Below the pieces are notes generated by a model. It made no database searches. It worked only from the letters and a program-made list of their open reading frames with translations, and had not been told where the DNA came from. A stretch of DNA of 51,467 bases, from assembly GCA_964444385.1 (NCBI GenBank), contig CAYUHD010000004.1:1-51467 (forward strand), given 5' to 3'. Positions 1 to 7,993 of the stretch are shown here, piece after piece. How positions within the stretch are numbered: position 1 is the stretch's first letter; every line of letters starts with the position of its first letter. The position numbers were made by a program, and so were the translations under genes. The stretch is from D2472 sp964444385. Its GTDB lineage: Bacteria; Pseudomonadota; Gammaproteobacteria; Magnimaribacterales; D2472.

Positions 1-300
1 GCACAAACAGGGAAAATTAGGTCTATTCCTTTAATGCTTGTACCTTTTGAAAAGGGTGTAGTGTTAGTAGCCTCTTTAGGAGGAGCAGATAATCATCCAG
101 CATGGTATTGGAATTTAAAGGCTAACCCAGAGATAATTGCATATGTGGGTTCCAAGAAATTATCTTTAGTTGCTAAACAAGTGGGCAATAAGAAAAAAGC
201 TGAGCTTTGGCCGCTTATTTGTTCCTGCTACGCTGATTACGACAAATACCAAAAACGAACCAAGAGAAACATACCTGTTTTTAATTGTCAGCCCAGATAA
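1..300 (+). CDS. Nitroreductase / deazaflavin-dependent oxidoreductase family protein (DUF385-like), 5' truncated
   Basis: The open frame runs from the first base of the window, so the gene begins upstream; the first in-frame ATG at 34 is internal. The visible start, AQTGKIRSIPLM, matches the T-G-R-x-S-G-x-x-R-x-x-P-L strand that opens this split-barrel fold, and the following ASLGG--HPAWYWNLKANPE block is the usual core of the DUF385 (Ddn-like) family. Relatives in actinobacteria bind F420, while proteobacterial members have mostly unknown flavin partners, so substrate and cofactor cannot be stated. The stop is at 298-300 and the next gene is separated by a regulatory region. Confidence 0.7.
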   Translation, partial: AQTGKIRSIPLMLVPFEKGVVLVASLGGADNHPAWYWNLKANPEIIAYVGSKKLSLVAKQVGNKKKAELWPLICSCYADYDKYQKRTKRNIPVFNCQPR

Positions 301-333
301 AAGAGAGTTATGAATGCCATTGGCAATAATTGA

Positions 334-348
334 TTAGGAAATTCCTAA
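334..348. repeat. Short palindrome between genes
   Basis: TTAGGAA-A-TTCCTAA has two perfect 7-bp arms around one central A. It lies between the end of the DUF385-like gene and the heat-shock promoter. It has no U-tract, so it is not an obvious terminator; an operator role is possible but unsupported. Confidence 0.3.
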
Positions 349-403
349 AATTGATGCCAAAAAATACATCACCAATTAGGATTAAAATTAATCTCATTCT
401 TCT

Positions 404-431
404 CTTGAATTTTTTATAAAAATACATAAAT
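404..431 (+). promoter_or_regulatory. Candidate sigma-32 (heat-shock) promoter of the small heat-shock gene
   Basis: CTTGAA at 404-409 matches the core of the sigma-32 -35 element (CTTGAAA). Fifteen bases downstream, CATAAAT at 425-431 partly matches the -10 element (CCCCATNT), although the C-run is poor. Transcription would begin near 436-438, at the foot of the first leader hairpin, and would give a leader of nearly 90 nt before the ATG at 524. Confidence 0.5.
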
Positions 432-434
432 AAG

Positions 435-528
435 ACATGTGGATGCCATTAGGGTCCATGTATTTTAACCGCACATGCCAAAAAGGATGTGCATATTTAG
501 TCGCTACTAAGGAGGACTATATTATGGT
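435..528 (+). promoter_or_regulatory. Candidate ROSE-like RNA thermometer in the 5' leader of the small heat-shock gene
   Basis: Three consecutive hairpins can be drawn. H1 (435-461) pairs ACATG..GA with TCCATGT, has bulges and an ATTA loop. H2 (471-492) pairs GCACAT and CC with GG and ATGTGC around an AAAAA loop, with one bulged G. H3 (about 493-528) pairs TAGTC at 498-502 with GACTA at 515-519. Inside H3, TCGCT (501-505) faces AGGA (510-513) of the Shine-Dalgarno sequence AAGGAGG (509-515). UCGCU fits the UYGCU element that masks AGGA with a bulged G in ROSE thermometers of ibpA-type genes. The architecture, position and gene family all agree; only the folding energy is untested. Confidence 0.65.
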
Positions 529-976
529 ACTTAATTTTACCGATCCGTTCCTAACAACTCGTGTGTTAGGGTTTGAAAGCCTGTTTGATAGATTGCAGAG
601 ATTTTCTGAAACCACAGAAAGATCTTCAAGCTATCCTCCATATAACATCAGGAGAGATCAAAATAAGATCTTTATTGATGTCGCTGTTGCCGGTCTTGCT
701 AAAGAAGATCTCAACATCGAATTGGCAGAAGGCGTATTAACCATTGAGCATAAAGGCCCAAAAGCTGAGTTGCTTAATGGAGAAAATGAAGTTGTCTATC
801 AAGGCATAGCTCAAAGAGCATTCAAGCAACAATTTACTTTAGCAGAGAATGTTGAAGTTCATGGAGCTGAATTAGTAAATGGAATGTTAACTCTTGAATT
901 AGAAAAAATTATTCCAGATGCTCAAAAGCCACGCATGATTGATATTTCAGCTCCTAAGATTTTAGGCAGCAAATAA
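524..976 (+). CDS. ibpA: Small heat-shock protein, Hsp20/IbpA family
   Basis: ATP-independent holdase of the alpha-crystallin family, cytoplasmic, expected to hold unfolding proteins for DnaK/ClpB. The 150-residue product aligns along its length with IbpA: an FDRL-type N-terminal segment, YPPYN before the alpha-crystallin domain, then VAGLAKEDL, YQGIAQRAF and the ending LVNGMLTLELEKIIPDAQKPR with the tail IXI-like stretch IDI. The start at 524 is chosen because AAGGAGG lies 8 nt upstream. An in-frame ATG at 437 would extend translation through the structured leader and is rejected. It stands alone between a sigma-32-like promoter and a strong terminator. Confidence 0.93.
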   Translation: MVLNFTDPFLTTRVLGFESLFDRLQRFSETTERSSSYPPYNIRRDQNKIFIDVAVAGLAKEDLNIELAEGVLTIEHKGPKAELLNGENEVVYQGIAQRAFKQQFTLAENVEVHGAELVNGMLTLELEKIIPDAQKPRMIDISAPKILGSK

Positions 977-995
977 CTCATTCATAATGAGATCG

Positions 996-1022
996 GGGGA
1001 GCTTATGCTCCCCTTTTTTTAT
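996..1022 (+). terminator. Rho-independent terminator of the small heat-shock gene
   Basis: GGGGAGC (996-1002), loop TTAT, GCTCCCC (1007-1013), then nine T residues. It is a perfect 7-bp GC-rich stem starting 20 nt after the stop codon, and isolates the heat-shock gene from the dsbD-like gene that follows. Confidence 0.93.
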
Positions 1023-1036
1023 TACAATGGTTTAAC

Positions 1037-2986
1037 ATGAGCATCATGAAAAAAATCTTTTTAGTCTGTAGCTTCTTTTTGAGCTCGTTTCTTCTCGCTA
1101 ATCCTATGGAAACAAGTCATGCAAAGGCGAGCTTGATTACCAATCTTCAAAGTTCAACTCAAGAATCTTTTTATATTGGTGTGCGTTTACAAATGCAAGA
1201 AGGATGGCATACCTATTGGGAAAATCCAGGAGATTCTGGCAGCCCCTTTGAAGCTAAATGGAGTGCTGATGCTGGAGTTATAGTAGAAAATGTTCAATGG
1301 CCTACTCCTAAAACCATTCCTTACCCGCCCCTCATGACCTATGGTTATGAAGACGATGTTATTTTCCCATTTCAAGTATTTCGTTCTCTTGATTCTAAAT
1401 TAACTAAAATAAGTTTAGATTTTGATTTCTTAATTTGCGCAGATATATGCATTCCTGAAAAAGTATCTCTATCTATAGATCTGTTATCAGCTTCACCGAG
1501 CAGTCTCTTAGATGAAGCAATAGATAACCTTCCAACCAAAATTTTACTAACCAAAAGTAATGTTGTTGGGAACAATCTGAAAGTAACCTTTCAAGCTTCT
1601 CAAGACTTCTCAAAGGCATACTTATTTCCTCGTGAGGATAATTTATTTGTATATACACCCAAGCAAACAATTTCGCAGCTTAATGACAATACTTATGAAA
1701 TGACTCTGCCTTTAATAAAAGATGAAATAGAATCTTTTTCTGGAATTATTAGCTTAGATGGTCAAGGATTTCAATTTGAAGAACAAATATTCACTGCTGG
1801 CGGTATGTCATTATGGCAAGCAATACTGTTTGCTTTGATTGGTGGATTAATTCTTAATCTCATGCCTTGTGTTTTTCCAGTGATCTCTTTAAAAGTTCTC
1901 AGTTTCGTCTCCATGGGTGGTGATGATCATACAAAAATTAGAAATCATGCCCTAGCTTTTGTTGGTGGAGTTATGTCTACATTTTTATCTATTGCAACTG
2001 CGCTAATAATTATCAGATCGACTGGGCCCATGATTGGATGGGGTTATCAACTTCAATCTCCTATAGTTGTAGGGGTATTAACTTTAATTATGTTGGGCAT
2101 AGGCTTGATTCTTCTTACCAATATCAATGTAGCTTCAGGCCTAACGAATCTGGGCTCTACTGTGCAAAGTAGAAACAATTACTTAGGCTCATTTTTTACT
2201 GGCGTATTGGCAGTTGTTGTAGCCTCACCTTGCACGGCTCCATTTATGGGGGCTGCAGTTGGTTATGCTCTTTTGCAACCATCTTTTGCAACTTTGCCTA
2301 TCTTTCTATCTTTGGGACTGGGTTTTGCTGGTCCTTATCTTATGCTTACTATTAAACCGCAATGGATCAGCTCTCTTCCAAAACCAGGGCCCTGGATGGA
2401 AACTTTAAAACAGTTTTTTGCTTTTCCAATGATTGCAACGGCTTTATGGTTAATGTGGGTGTTCATGGTGCAAACATCGGGAGATGCTTTAATTCAACTC
2501 TTAATTTTAGGCTTGTGTCTTGGCATTGCCATTTGGATGATTGTTACCTTTAAAGGTCGATGGAAGTGGATTGGGTTAATGCTCACATTCATTGCATCAA
2601 TCCAAATTTTTAATAATTTACCAAATCATATTAATGAGCCGACAAGGACAGTAGATGCAGACAGCTGGAATCTATCAATTGAATCTGATCTTCAGGCTAA
2701 GAATCAAGCCTACCTAATTAACTTCACTGCAGCCTGGTGTATTACCTGTCAGACAAATGAAAAAACAGCCTTAGCAAGAACCAGAGTGCAAGATTATTTG
2801 GTTGAACAAAATATAAAATATATCAAAGCTGATTGGACTAATAGAAACGAAGATATTGCAATTGGTCTTGCTAAATATGAGCGAACAGGAATTCCTTTAT
2901 ATATTTTTTGGCAGCCTGGAATGCATGGTTCAAAAATCCTGCCAGCCGTTTTAACTGAAGACTTATTAATTAGGAGCATGCAATGA
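1037..2986 (+). CDS. DsbD/ScsB-like protein-disulfide reductase with C-terminal thioredoxin domain
   Basis: Inner-membrane thiol reductant conduit that moves electrons from cytoplasmic thioredoxin to periplasmic partners. A signal peptide (about residues 4-22) precedes a periplasmic DsbD-alpha-like domain with C134-x3-C138 (CADIC). A multi-helix DsbD-beta core follows (about 255-525) with C278 in LMPCVFP and C399 in ASPCTAPFMG, and then a periplasmic thioredoxin domain with the WCITC site at C568/C571. The ScsB-type N-domain (GWHTYWENPGDSG) separates it from classical DsbD. A second in-frame ATG at 1046 (MKKIFL) is an equally plausible start. The stop overlaps the next start as ATGA, implying translational coupling. 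Likely clients are CcmG/CcmH or the adjacent thioredoxin-fold protein. Confidence 0.88.
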   Translation: MSIMKKIFLVCSFFLSSFLLANPMETSHAKASLITNLQSSTQESFYIGVRLQMQEGWHTYWENPGDSGSPFEAKWSADAGVIVENVQWPTPKTIPYPPLMTYGYEDDVIFPFQVFRSLDSKLTKISLDFDFLICADICIPEKVSLSIDLLSASPSSLLDEAIDNLPTKILLTKSNVVGNNLKVTFQASQDFSKAYLFPREDNLFVYTPKQTISQLNDNTYEMTLPLIKDEIESFSGIISLDGQGFQFEEQIFTAGGMSLWQAILFALIGGLILNLMPCVFPVISLKVLSFVSMGGDDHTKIRNHALAFVGGVMSTFLSIATALIIIRSTGPMIGWGYQLQSPIVVGVLTLIMLGIGLILLTNINVASGLTNLGSTVQSRNNYLGSFFTGVLAVVVASPCTAPFMGAAVGYALLQPSFATLPIFLSLGLGFAGPYLMLTIKPQWISSLPKPGPWMETLKQFFAFPMIATALWLMWVFMVQTSGDALIQLLILGLCLGIAIWMIVTFKGRWKWIGLMLTFIASIQIFNNLPNHINEPTRTVDADSWNLSIESDLQAKNQAYLINFTAAWCITCQTNEKTALARTRVQDYLVEQNIKYIKADWTNRNEDIAIGLAKYERTGIPLYIFWQPGMHGSKILPAVLTEDLLIRSMQ

Positions 2987-3615
2987 AATTAATTTTCAGC
3001 ATTATCATTCTATTTGCTTTTACAACTAATCTTGTTGGCGCTGAAATCATCTTAAAAAATCCGGAGGTGAATGAAAAAGCTCCAAATTTTTCTGCAATTG
3101 ATTCTTACGGAAAAAAAATTAATTTATCAGACTTTAAAGGAAAACCGGTAATTCTTGAATGGTCCAATCATGAATGCCCATATGTTGCCAGACATTATGA
3201 AGAAAATAATATGCAAAGAGTTCAAAAAATAGCCCAAGGCGAAGATTTTATTTGGCTAACTATTATCTCCTCTACCCCAGGAGAACAAGGTCATGTAAGT
3301 CCAACTCAAGCCAATGAACTAACCAAAACAAGAAATGCCTACCCAAGTCATGTTTTGTTGGATGAATCAGGTGAAATTGGTATGCAATATGGAGCTAAAA
3401 CCACCCCCCACATGTTTATGATCGATAGTAAAGGTTTTCTTCGCTACAAAGGAGCTATTGACGATATTGGGAGAGGAATGAAATTTTTCTCAGCTTCTTT
3501 TGCTAAGGCAAGAAACTATGTTGCTACACAGCTTTTGGATGTAAAGCAAAAAAATATGCTAGATATTACTAGCACTGTGGCTTATGGTTGCAGCGTGAAA
3601 TATAACTACGATTGA
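2983..3615 (+). CDS. Exported thioredoxin-fold protein (peroxiredoxin-like, PRX_like1 type)
   Basis: A signal peptide (about residues 1-20) leads to an AhpC/TSA-like domain: KAPNFSAIDSYGK, LSDFKGKPVILEWSN, then C65 in HECPYVARHY. The C-P-Y-V-x-x-H-Y signature is typical of the PRX_like1 group, where the usual second cysteine of CxxC is missing, so a one-cysteine peroxidatic or partner-dependent reaction is likely. The start overlaps the dsbD-like stop by 4 nt (ATGA), so the two are probably an operon and redox partners. The 3' end overlaps the convergent HNH gene by 10 bp. The substrate is unknown. Confidence 0.8.
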   Translation: MKLIFSIIILFAFTTNLVGAEIILKNPEVNEKAPNFSAIDSYGKKINLSDFKGKPVILEWSNHECPYVARHYEENNMQRVQKIAQGEDFIWLTIISSTPGEQGHVSPTQANELTKTRNAYPSHVLLDESGEIGMQYGAKTTPHMFMIDSKGFLRYKGAIDDIGRGMKFFSASFAKARNYVATQLLDVKQKNMLDITSTVAYGCSVKYNYD

Positions 3616-4124
3616 AAAATATATTTATCCCATTCTCTATCAGGAAAATTATTTTTATCAATTTGATGACCTCGAATTAAATGACTAAGCGAAGGCTTGC
3701 TAGGCTCAACCTTTGGTCGAATATTCCTATCGCCTTTTTTTAAATTGCAAGTTATGCAAGCTGTAACTACATTATCCCATGTTGAGCTACCCTTCTTGCT
3801 CTTAGGCACAATGTGGTCCATGGTGAGATTTTTCTTTTCAAAAATATCAAAACAATATTGACATGTGTAAAGGTCTCTAAGAAATATATTGGTTCTAGAA
3901 AATTTAACGTAACTATGAAAAGGATGATAGCTTTGCAACATCAAAATGCTTGGAACTTTCATTTCAATAGATGGAGATCGCACAACCCAGTCCTTGTGCT
4001 CTTTAATCACTATGACGCTTCTGGTAATGGTGAGCTTGATGGCTGTTTTCCATGTTATTACTGATAAAGGCAAGTAGCTTATCGGCCGGCCGTTTCCATT
4101 TAACAATAAACAATCTTCTGACAT
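3606..4124 (-). CDS. HNH endonuclease family protein
   Basis: A 172-residue protein whose C-terminal half is an HNH nuclease domain. C88-x2-C91 (CQYC) and C123-x2-C126 (CITC) form the zinc knuckles, D103-H104 (DHIVPKSKKG) carries the catalytic His, and N118 lies in WDNVV. The N-terminal 80 residues (LLLNGNGRPISYLPLSVITW) are the usual lead of the stand-alone HNH proteins widespread in proteobacteria, whose physiological role is not settled. There is no restriction-methylation partner nearby, so a housekeeping or repair role is more likely than defence. It is divergent from the YwaF-like gene across 152 bp. Confidence 0.88.
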   Translation of the reverse strand: MSEDCLLLNGNGRPISYLPLSVITWKTAIKLTITRSVIVIKEHKDWVVRSPSIEMKVPSILMLQSYHPFHSYVKFSRTNIFLRDLYTCQYCFDIFEKKNLTMDHIVPKSKKGSSTWDNVVTACITCNLKKGDRNIRPKVEPSKPSLSHLIRGHQIDKNNFPDREWDKYIFQS

Positions 4125-4276
4125 AAAATTAAATTTTCTTTGATCTTTTAAAAAATATTACATGAATATTTATAAATAAGAAGCCTCATAAGATAACATT
4201 TATGTGACAAAAATTTTCAAAGATATATTTTTCTAAAAGTCTGATATAACATGGGTCAAAAATTGATTTAATTAAA
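4125..4276. promoter_or_regulatory. Divergent intergenic region
   Basis: This AT-rich 152-bp gap separates the HNH gene (minus) from the YwaF-like gene (plus) and must hold both promoters. A TATAAC-like -10 is visible at about 4243-4248. No RNA gene, strong hairpin or clear ribosome binding site was found before the ATG at 4277. Confidence 0.3.
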
Positions 4277-4993
4277 ATGGCTTATCCAGCATTTGAAGTA
4301 TTTGGAAGTCAGCATCTAGTTTCTTTGCTGATCTGTGCTGCTGTGATTTATGGATACCCCAAGTACTTTGAAAACAAAAACGAATCAAAAAAAATCTTAG
4401 GCGGAAAAATAATTGCCGGCTTAATGATTTTACACATGCTTACTCAGCCTTTTTATGATGTTTTTTTATTTGATTTGCCCTGGCAAGGTGAATTTCCGAT
4501 GCACATGTGTGACTTTTCAATGATGATAATGATTTTTTACCTTTTGAATCAAAATGCACCAAAGATTCTTTTTCATTGCGCCTATTTTTGGGGCATATGT
4601 GGGGCAACCATGGCCTTGGCAACTCCAGATCTTATATATGGATTTCCTCATGGAGAATACTCACCATTTTTCTGGGGTCACAGCTTAATTCTATTAGCGG
4701 TTTTTTATGTATTGATTGTTAACAAAGAAAGGCCTTTTTTAAGTGATATTCCTAAAGTTATTGGGGTGACTCTTGGATTGTTGGTTTTCGTGTATTTTGC
4801 GAATCTTTTGATTGGTTCGCCAGCTAATTATTGGTATTTGGTGGATAGGCCTGTTGAAGGCACTCTAATGGACTACTTTCCTGACCCACCCTTGCACCTG
4901 ATCGGTACGATTCCATTAGCTGTGCTTCTTTTTTATATTGCCTACCTACCCCTTCAGATTAAAGATGCTCTGCGAGGTAAAGTGGCCAAATGA
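4277..4993 (+). CDS. TIGR02206 (YwaF-like) integral membrane protein
   Basis: A 238-residue polytopic membrane protein with about six to seven hydrophobic segments. The opening FGSQHLVSLLICAAVIYGYPKYF, the PFPMHMCDFS-like block (EFPMHMCDFSMM) and the late PPLHLIGTIPLAVLLFY segment fit the YwaF/TIGR02206 family, whose function is unknown. The stop overlaps the next ATG by 4 nt (ATGA), so it is probably co-transcribed with the PLP dehydratase. No Shine-Dalgarno is obvious before its ATG. Confidence 0.75.
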   Translation: MAYPAFEVFGSQHLVSLLICAAVIYGYPKYFENKNESKKILGGKIIAGLMILHMLTQPFYDVFLFDLPWQGEFPMHMCDFSMMIMIFYLLNQNAPKILFHCAYFWGICGATMALATPDLIYGFPHGEYSPFFWGHSLILLAVFYVLIVNKERPFLSDIPKVIGVTLGLLVFVYFANLLIGSPANYWYLVDRPVEGTLMDYFPDPPLHLIGTIPLAVLLFYIAYLPLQIKDALRGKVAK

Positions 4994-5973
4994 AACTCGA
5001 ACCAATTGTTTGGTTTGAGGAAGTAGTTAAAACCCATCAAACCATTTCACCCTACATTCATCACACACAGGTGGTGACTTGCCCCGATCTAGATGAGGAG
5101 CTGGGTGGAAAATATCTATTTAAACCAGAATCACTTCAAATTACTGGATCTTTTAAAGTTAGGGGCGCCCTATCAGCTATCTCAAGATTATCAGAGAATC
5201 AATTAAAACAAGGGGTCATAGCCTTTTCTTCAGGTAACCATGCGCAAGGTGTTGCTTATGCTGCAAAAATTTTTAATACTCCTGCATTGGTGTTAATGCC
5301 TAAGGATGCGCCAGTAAAAAAAATTACCACTGCTCAAGAGCTAGGCGCTGAAGTAATATTTTTTGATAGAAAGACTGATAACAGAGAAAAGATGGCTCAA
5401 GAAATTGCGGAGAAAAAAAATCTTACTCTTATCAAACCTTATGATTCCTTGTATACAATTTTTGGTCAAGCAACTGCTGCATATGAGGTTGTCCAAGACA
5501 ATAATGAGATAATTGATAATGCGATTATTTGCGCTGGCGGAGGCGGACTAACCGCTGGTTCATGCATATCTTTAAAGCATGCCAATCCCGATTGCAATAT
5601 TTTTACTGCCGAACCAAAAGATTGGAATGATCATGAGCAATCATTCAAAGAATCTCAAAGGGTTTGTTTGGATGTAAATCGACCTGGCCTTTGTGATGGA
5701 CTCTTAGCGCCAATGCCAGGGGAGATTACATTTCCAATTAACCAGCAATATGGAGTAAGTGGTTTATCTACATCAGATAAAAAAGTATGTGAAGCCATGA
5801 GTTTTGCTTTTCATCGATTAAATTTAACTCTTGAGCCAAGTGGAGCTATTGCGTTGGCATGTTTTTTAGACAATAAGGAAAAGTTTAAAAACTCTAGAAC
5901 ATTAATAATGTTATCGGGGGGTAATGTGGATGAAGAAACGTTTGCTGTATGTCTAAAAAGGGTTATTCAGTAG
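4990..5973 (+). CDS. Threonine/serine dehydratase family protein (PLP-dependent, fold type II)
   Basis: Deaminates a hydroxy-amino acid (threonine or serine) to the 2-oxo acid and ammonia, or acts as a serine racemase / hydroxyaspartate lyase; these activities cannot be separated by eye. K56 in GSFKVRGA is the Schiff-base lysine, SSGNHAQG (80-87) holds the substrate carboxylate, GGGG at 183-186 binds the PLP phosphate, and SGGN lies near the C-terminus. At 327 residues it has no C-terminal ACT regulatory domain, unlike biosynthetic IlvA, pointing to the short catabolic class. It overlaps the YwaF-like gene by 4 nt and the convergent ion-channel gene by 11 bp. Confidence 0.88.
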   Translation: MKLEPIVWFEEVVKTHQTISPYIHHTQVVTCPDLDEELGGKYLFKPESLQITGSFKVRGALSAISRLSENQLKQGVIAFSSGNHAQGVAYAAKIFNTPALVLMPKDAPVKKITTAQELGAEVIFFDRKTDNREKMAQEIAEKKNLTLIKPYDSLYTIFGQATAAYEVVQDNNEIIDNAIICAGGGGLTAGSCISLKHANPDCNIFTAEPKDWNDHEQSFKESQRVCLDVNRPGLCDGLLAPMPGEITFPINQQYGVSGLSTSDKKVCEAMSFAFHRLNLTLEPSGAIALACFLDNKEKFKNSRTLIMLSGGNVDEETFAVCLKRVIQ

Positions 5974-6694
5974 ATTTATCTTCATCTTTAAAAGCGTCAA
6001 TAACTGTACCGCCAGTCATGACATCCACAATGACGCCAATCACCATGTTTAATAAAATTACTGCATTGATAATGATAAAAGAGACAAAGAAGATCCATGC
6101 ATAAGGATAAACTTCAATTACCTGCCCCATAATGGCCGCCCAATCATCGTAAGTTGCAACTTGCACAAGGGTGATTAAAGCTAAGCCGATGTTGCCCCAG
6201 TTCTCTGGATCCACTGCTCCAAAAAACATAGTTCCAATTGCGCCCCACACATACATAAAGATAAACATTAATAAGGCAATAAAACCAACTCTAGGAATAC
6301 TTCTAACCAAAGAGTCAATAATATGACGAAAAGCTGGAACTACAGTAATAATTCTTAGCACTCGGATAATTCTAAGAAGTCTGGCAACAAATATACTTTC
6401 TACATTATTAATAGGTATTAGTGAAATAGTAACAATTAGAAAATCAAAGACGTTCCAACCATCTTTAAAAAATTTTATCAATGAGCGTTCAGAAATCATC
6501 CTAATTACTATCTCAATTACAAAAAATAATGTGATTGCATAGTCGAATAAATCTAAGTAAATATTATATTGTGGGGAAATATCATACGAAATAACTCCAG
6601 CATAGATAGCAGAAGCTACAATCACAGCGATAACAATACCGCTAAAAAAATTACTATTTCTGATACTTAGAAAAAACTCTACAAAACTATTCAT
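5963..6694 (-). CDS. Voltage-gated cation channel, single-domain (bacterial NaChBac/NavAb family) with DDW filter
   Basis: A 243-residue six-helix channel that assembles as a tetramer. The voltage sensor has E61 in S2, D84 in S3, and S4 with R105, R108, R111 and R114 at three-residue spacing. The pore region aligns with NavAb: TLVQVATYDDWAAIMG against TLFQVMTLESWSMGIV, followed by the identical EVYPYAW, then S6 (LLNMVIGVIVDVM). The filter T181-Y-D183-D184-W185-A differs from TLESWS by E-to-D and S-to-D changes, the same two found in the engineered calcium channel CavAb. Sodium may therefore not be the main ion. The C-terminal tail is short. The gene is monocistronic and faces the MscS gene divergently. 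Confidence 0.9.
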   Translation of the reverse strand: MNSFVEFFLSIRNSNFFSGIVIAVIVASAIYAGVISYDISPQYNIYLDLFDYAITLFFVIEIVIRMISERSLIKFFKDGWNVFDFLIVTISLIPINNVESIFVARLLRIIRVLRIITVVPAFRHIIDSLVRSIPRVGFIALLMFIFMYVWGAIGTMFFGAVDPENWGNIGLALITLVQVATYDDWAAIMGQVIEVYPYAWIFFVSFIIINAVILLNMVIGVIVDVMTGGTVIDAFKDEDKSTE

Positions 6695-6802
6695 ACTGGA
6701 CCAATCATAAAGAGAAGTGTTTTATTTACAAGCATATTTAACTCAGGAAGATAATTCATTAACTCTGTACTACAATTACATAAAAATTTATATTTAATAG
6801 AT

Positions 6803-7966
6803 ATGGAAGGACTAACTGAAATTATTTCAAATGTTTGGAACCAGGGCTTATTAGGCATTGGCGTAACTGAAATTATAGTTTCAATAATAATTTTTATTAT
6901 TGGGGCTATAACTAGAGTTTTTTTTATTGGAAGTGTATTAAAGCGACTAGAACTTCTAACTGCTAATACAAAATCAGAGATTGATGATGTTTTACTGGAA
7001 TCTTTAAAGAAGCCTTTAGGATACATTCCGCTAACTATTGCTATTTACTTTATAGCTGTTTATTTGCCTCTCTCGGGAATAGCAGAAATGTTTGCAACAA
7101 ATCTGATTAAAGCTATGATTGCCTTCACAATATTTAGCGCTTTAGCAAATAGTGTTGCTCCAATATTTCAAACATTTACTTCTTCAACTGTTCTAACTGA
7201 ATCAATGACTAAATGGCTTGAAAGAGCTGCTCGGGTAATTATTTGGGTAGTGGGTATTGGGATTATTTTTGATATTTTTGGAATTCAAATTGGCCCCTTG
7301 GTTGCCGGTTTAGGATTATTTTCTGTTGCTGTAGCATTAGGTGCCCAAGATTTCTTTAAAAACCTAATATCAGGTTTGCTCATCATTGGTGAAAATAGAT
7401 TCCAACCTGGTGATAGGATAGAGGTTCCAGGTCAACTCCATGGGATTGTTGAGGATATTGGTTTTAGATCGACTCTTATAAGGATGTTTGATACTGCTCC
7501 AATGCTTGTTCCCAATAAAGATCTTTCAGATGTTAGTGTGATTAATCATGGTGGCATGATATATAGAAGAATTAGCTGGACAATAAACTTAACTTACTCA
7601 ACGACACAAAAGCAGTTATTAACAATTTGTAATGAAATTACTAAATATATTTCATCTAGTGATCAATTTATTACTAACCCAGATCAAGAATCTTTTGCTA
7701 GAACCGAGGAGCTAGCTGCAAGTTCAATAGATTTGAGAGTTCTATGTTATTCAAATCCTGTAGGATTGACAGATTTTTCTAAAATTAAACAAAATCTAAT
7801 ATTTGAAATAATAAAAATTGTTAGAAGCAATGGTTCTGAATTTGCCTATCCATCTAGATCTATTTATATAGAAAATACTGAAGACTTAGATGTAAGCAAA
7901 TATTTAAATGATGATCTATCAGAAAAAATTTCCAATGACTCAAACCCTCAGCAGGGAGAGGATTAG
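6803..7966 (+). CDS. MscS-family mechanosensitive ion channel
   Basis: Inner-membrane channel that opens under tension during hypo-osmotic shock. The 387-residue protein has about four to five transmembrane helices in the first 190 residues. The pore-lining TM3 and start of the beta domain follow: GLGLFSVAVALGAQDFFKN, LISGLLIIGENRFQPGDRIEVPG, and the VEDIGFRST-(L/I)IRMFD-TAPMLVPN block that is diagnostic of MscS. The C-terminal domain is acidic and without extra domains. The length fits the YnaI/YbdG-like medium group rather than E. coli MscS (286). There is no good Shine-Dalgarno before ATG 6803. The SLC13 permease follows after 27 bp and is probably co-transcribed. Confidence 0.92.
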   Translation: MEGLTEIISNVWNQGLLGIGVTEIIVSIIIFIIGAITRVFFIGSVLKRLELLTANTKSEIDDVLLESLKKPLGYIPLTIAIYFIAVYLPLSGIAEMFATNLIKAMIAFTIFSALANSVAPIFQTFTSSTVLTESMTKWLERAARVIIWVVGIGIIFDIFGIQIGPLVAGLGLFSVAVALGAQDFFKNLISGLLIIGENRFQPGDRIEVPGQLHGIVEDIGFRSTLIRMFDTAPMLVPNKDLSDVSVINHGGMIYRRISWTINLTYSTTQKQLLTICNEITKYISSSDQFITNPDQESFARTEELAASSIDLRVLCYSNPVGLTDFSKIKQNLIFEIIKIVRSNGSEFAYPSRSIYIENTEDLDVSKYLNDDLSEKISNDSNPQQGED

Positions 7967-7993
7967 TAGAGCTAATCAACTACTAAAATAGGT

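Noticed and set aside
437..523. N-terminal extension of the small heat-shock gene from ATG 437
   Set aside because: It has no ribosome site and its bases form the leader hairpins; the ATG at 524 has AAGGAGG at ideal spacing and gives a normal-length family member.
3606..4124. HNH nuclease as part of a defence island
   Set aside because: No methyltransferase, restriction subunit, toxin or phage genes nearby; neighbours are housekeeping.
6691..7026. Minus-strand open frame over the mscS start
   Set aside because: Antisense to mscS and overlapping the channel gene start; no family features.
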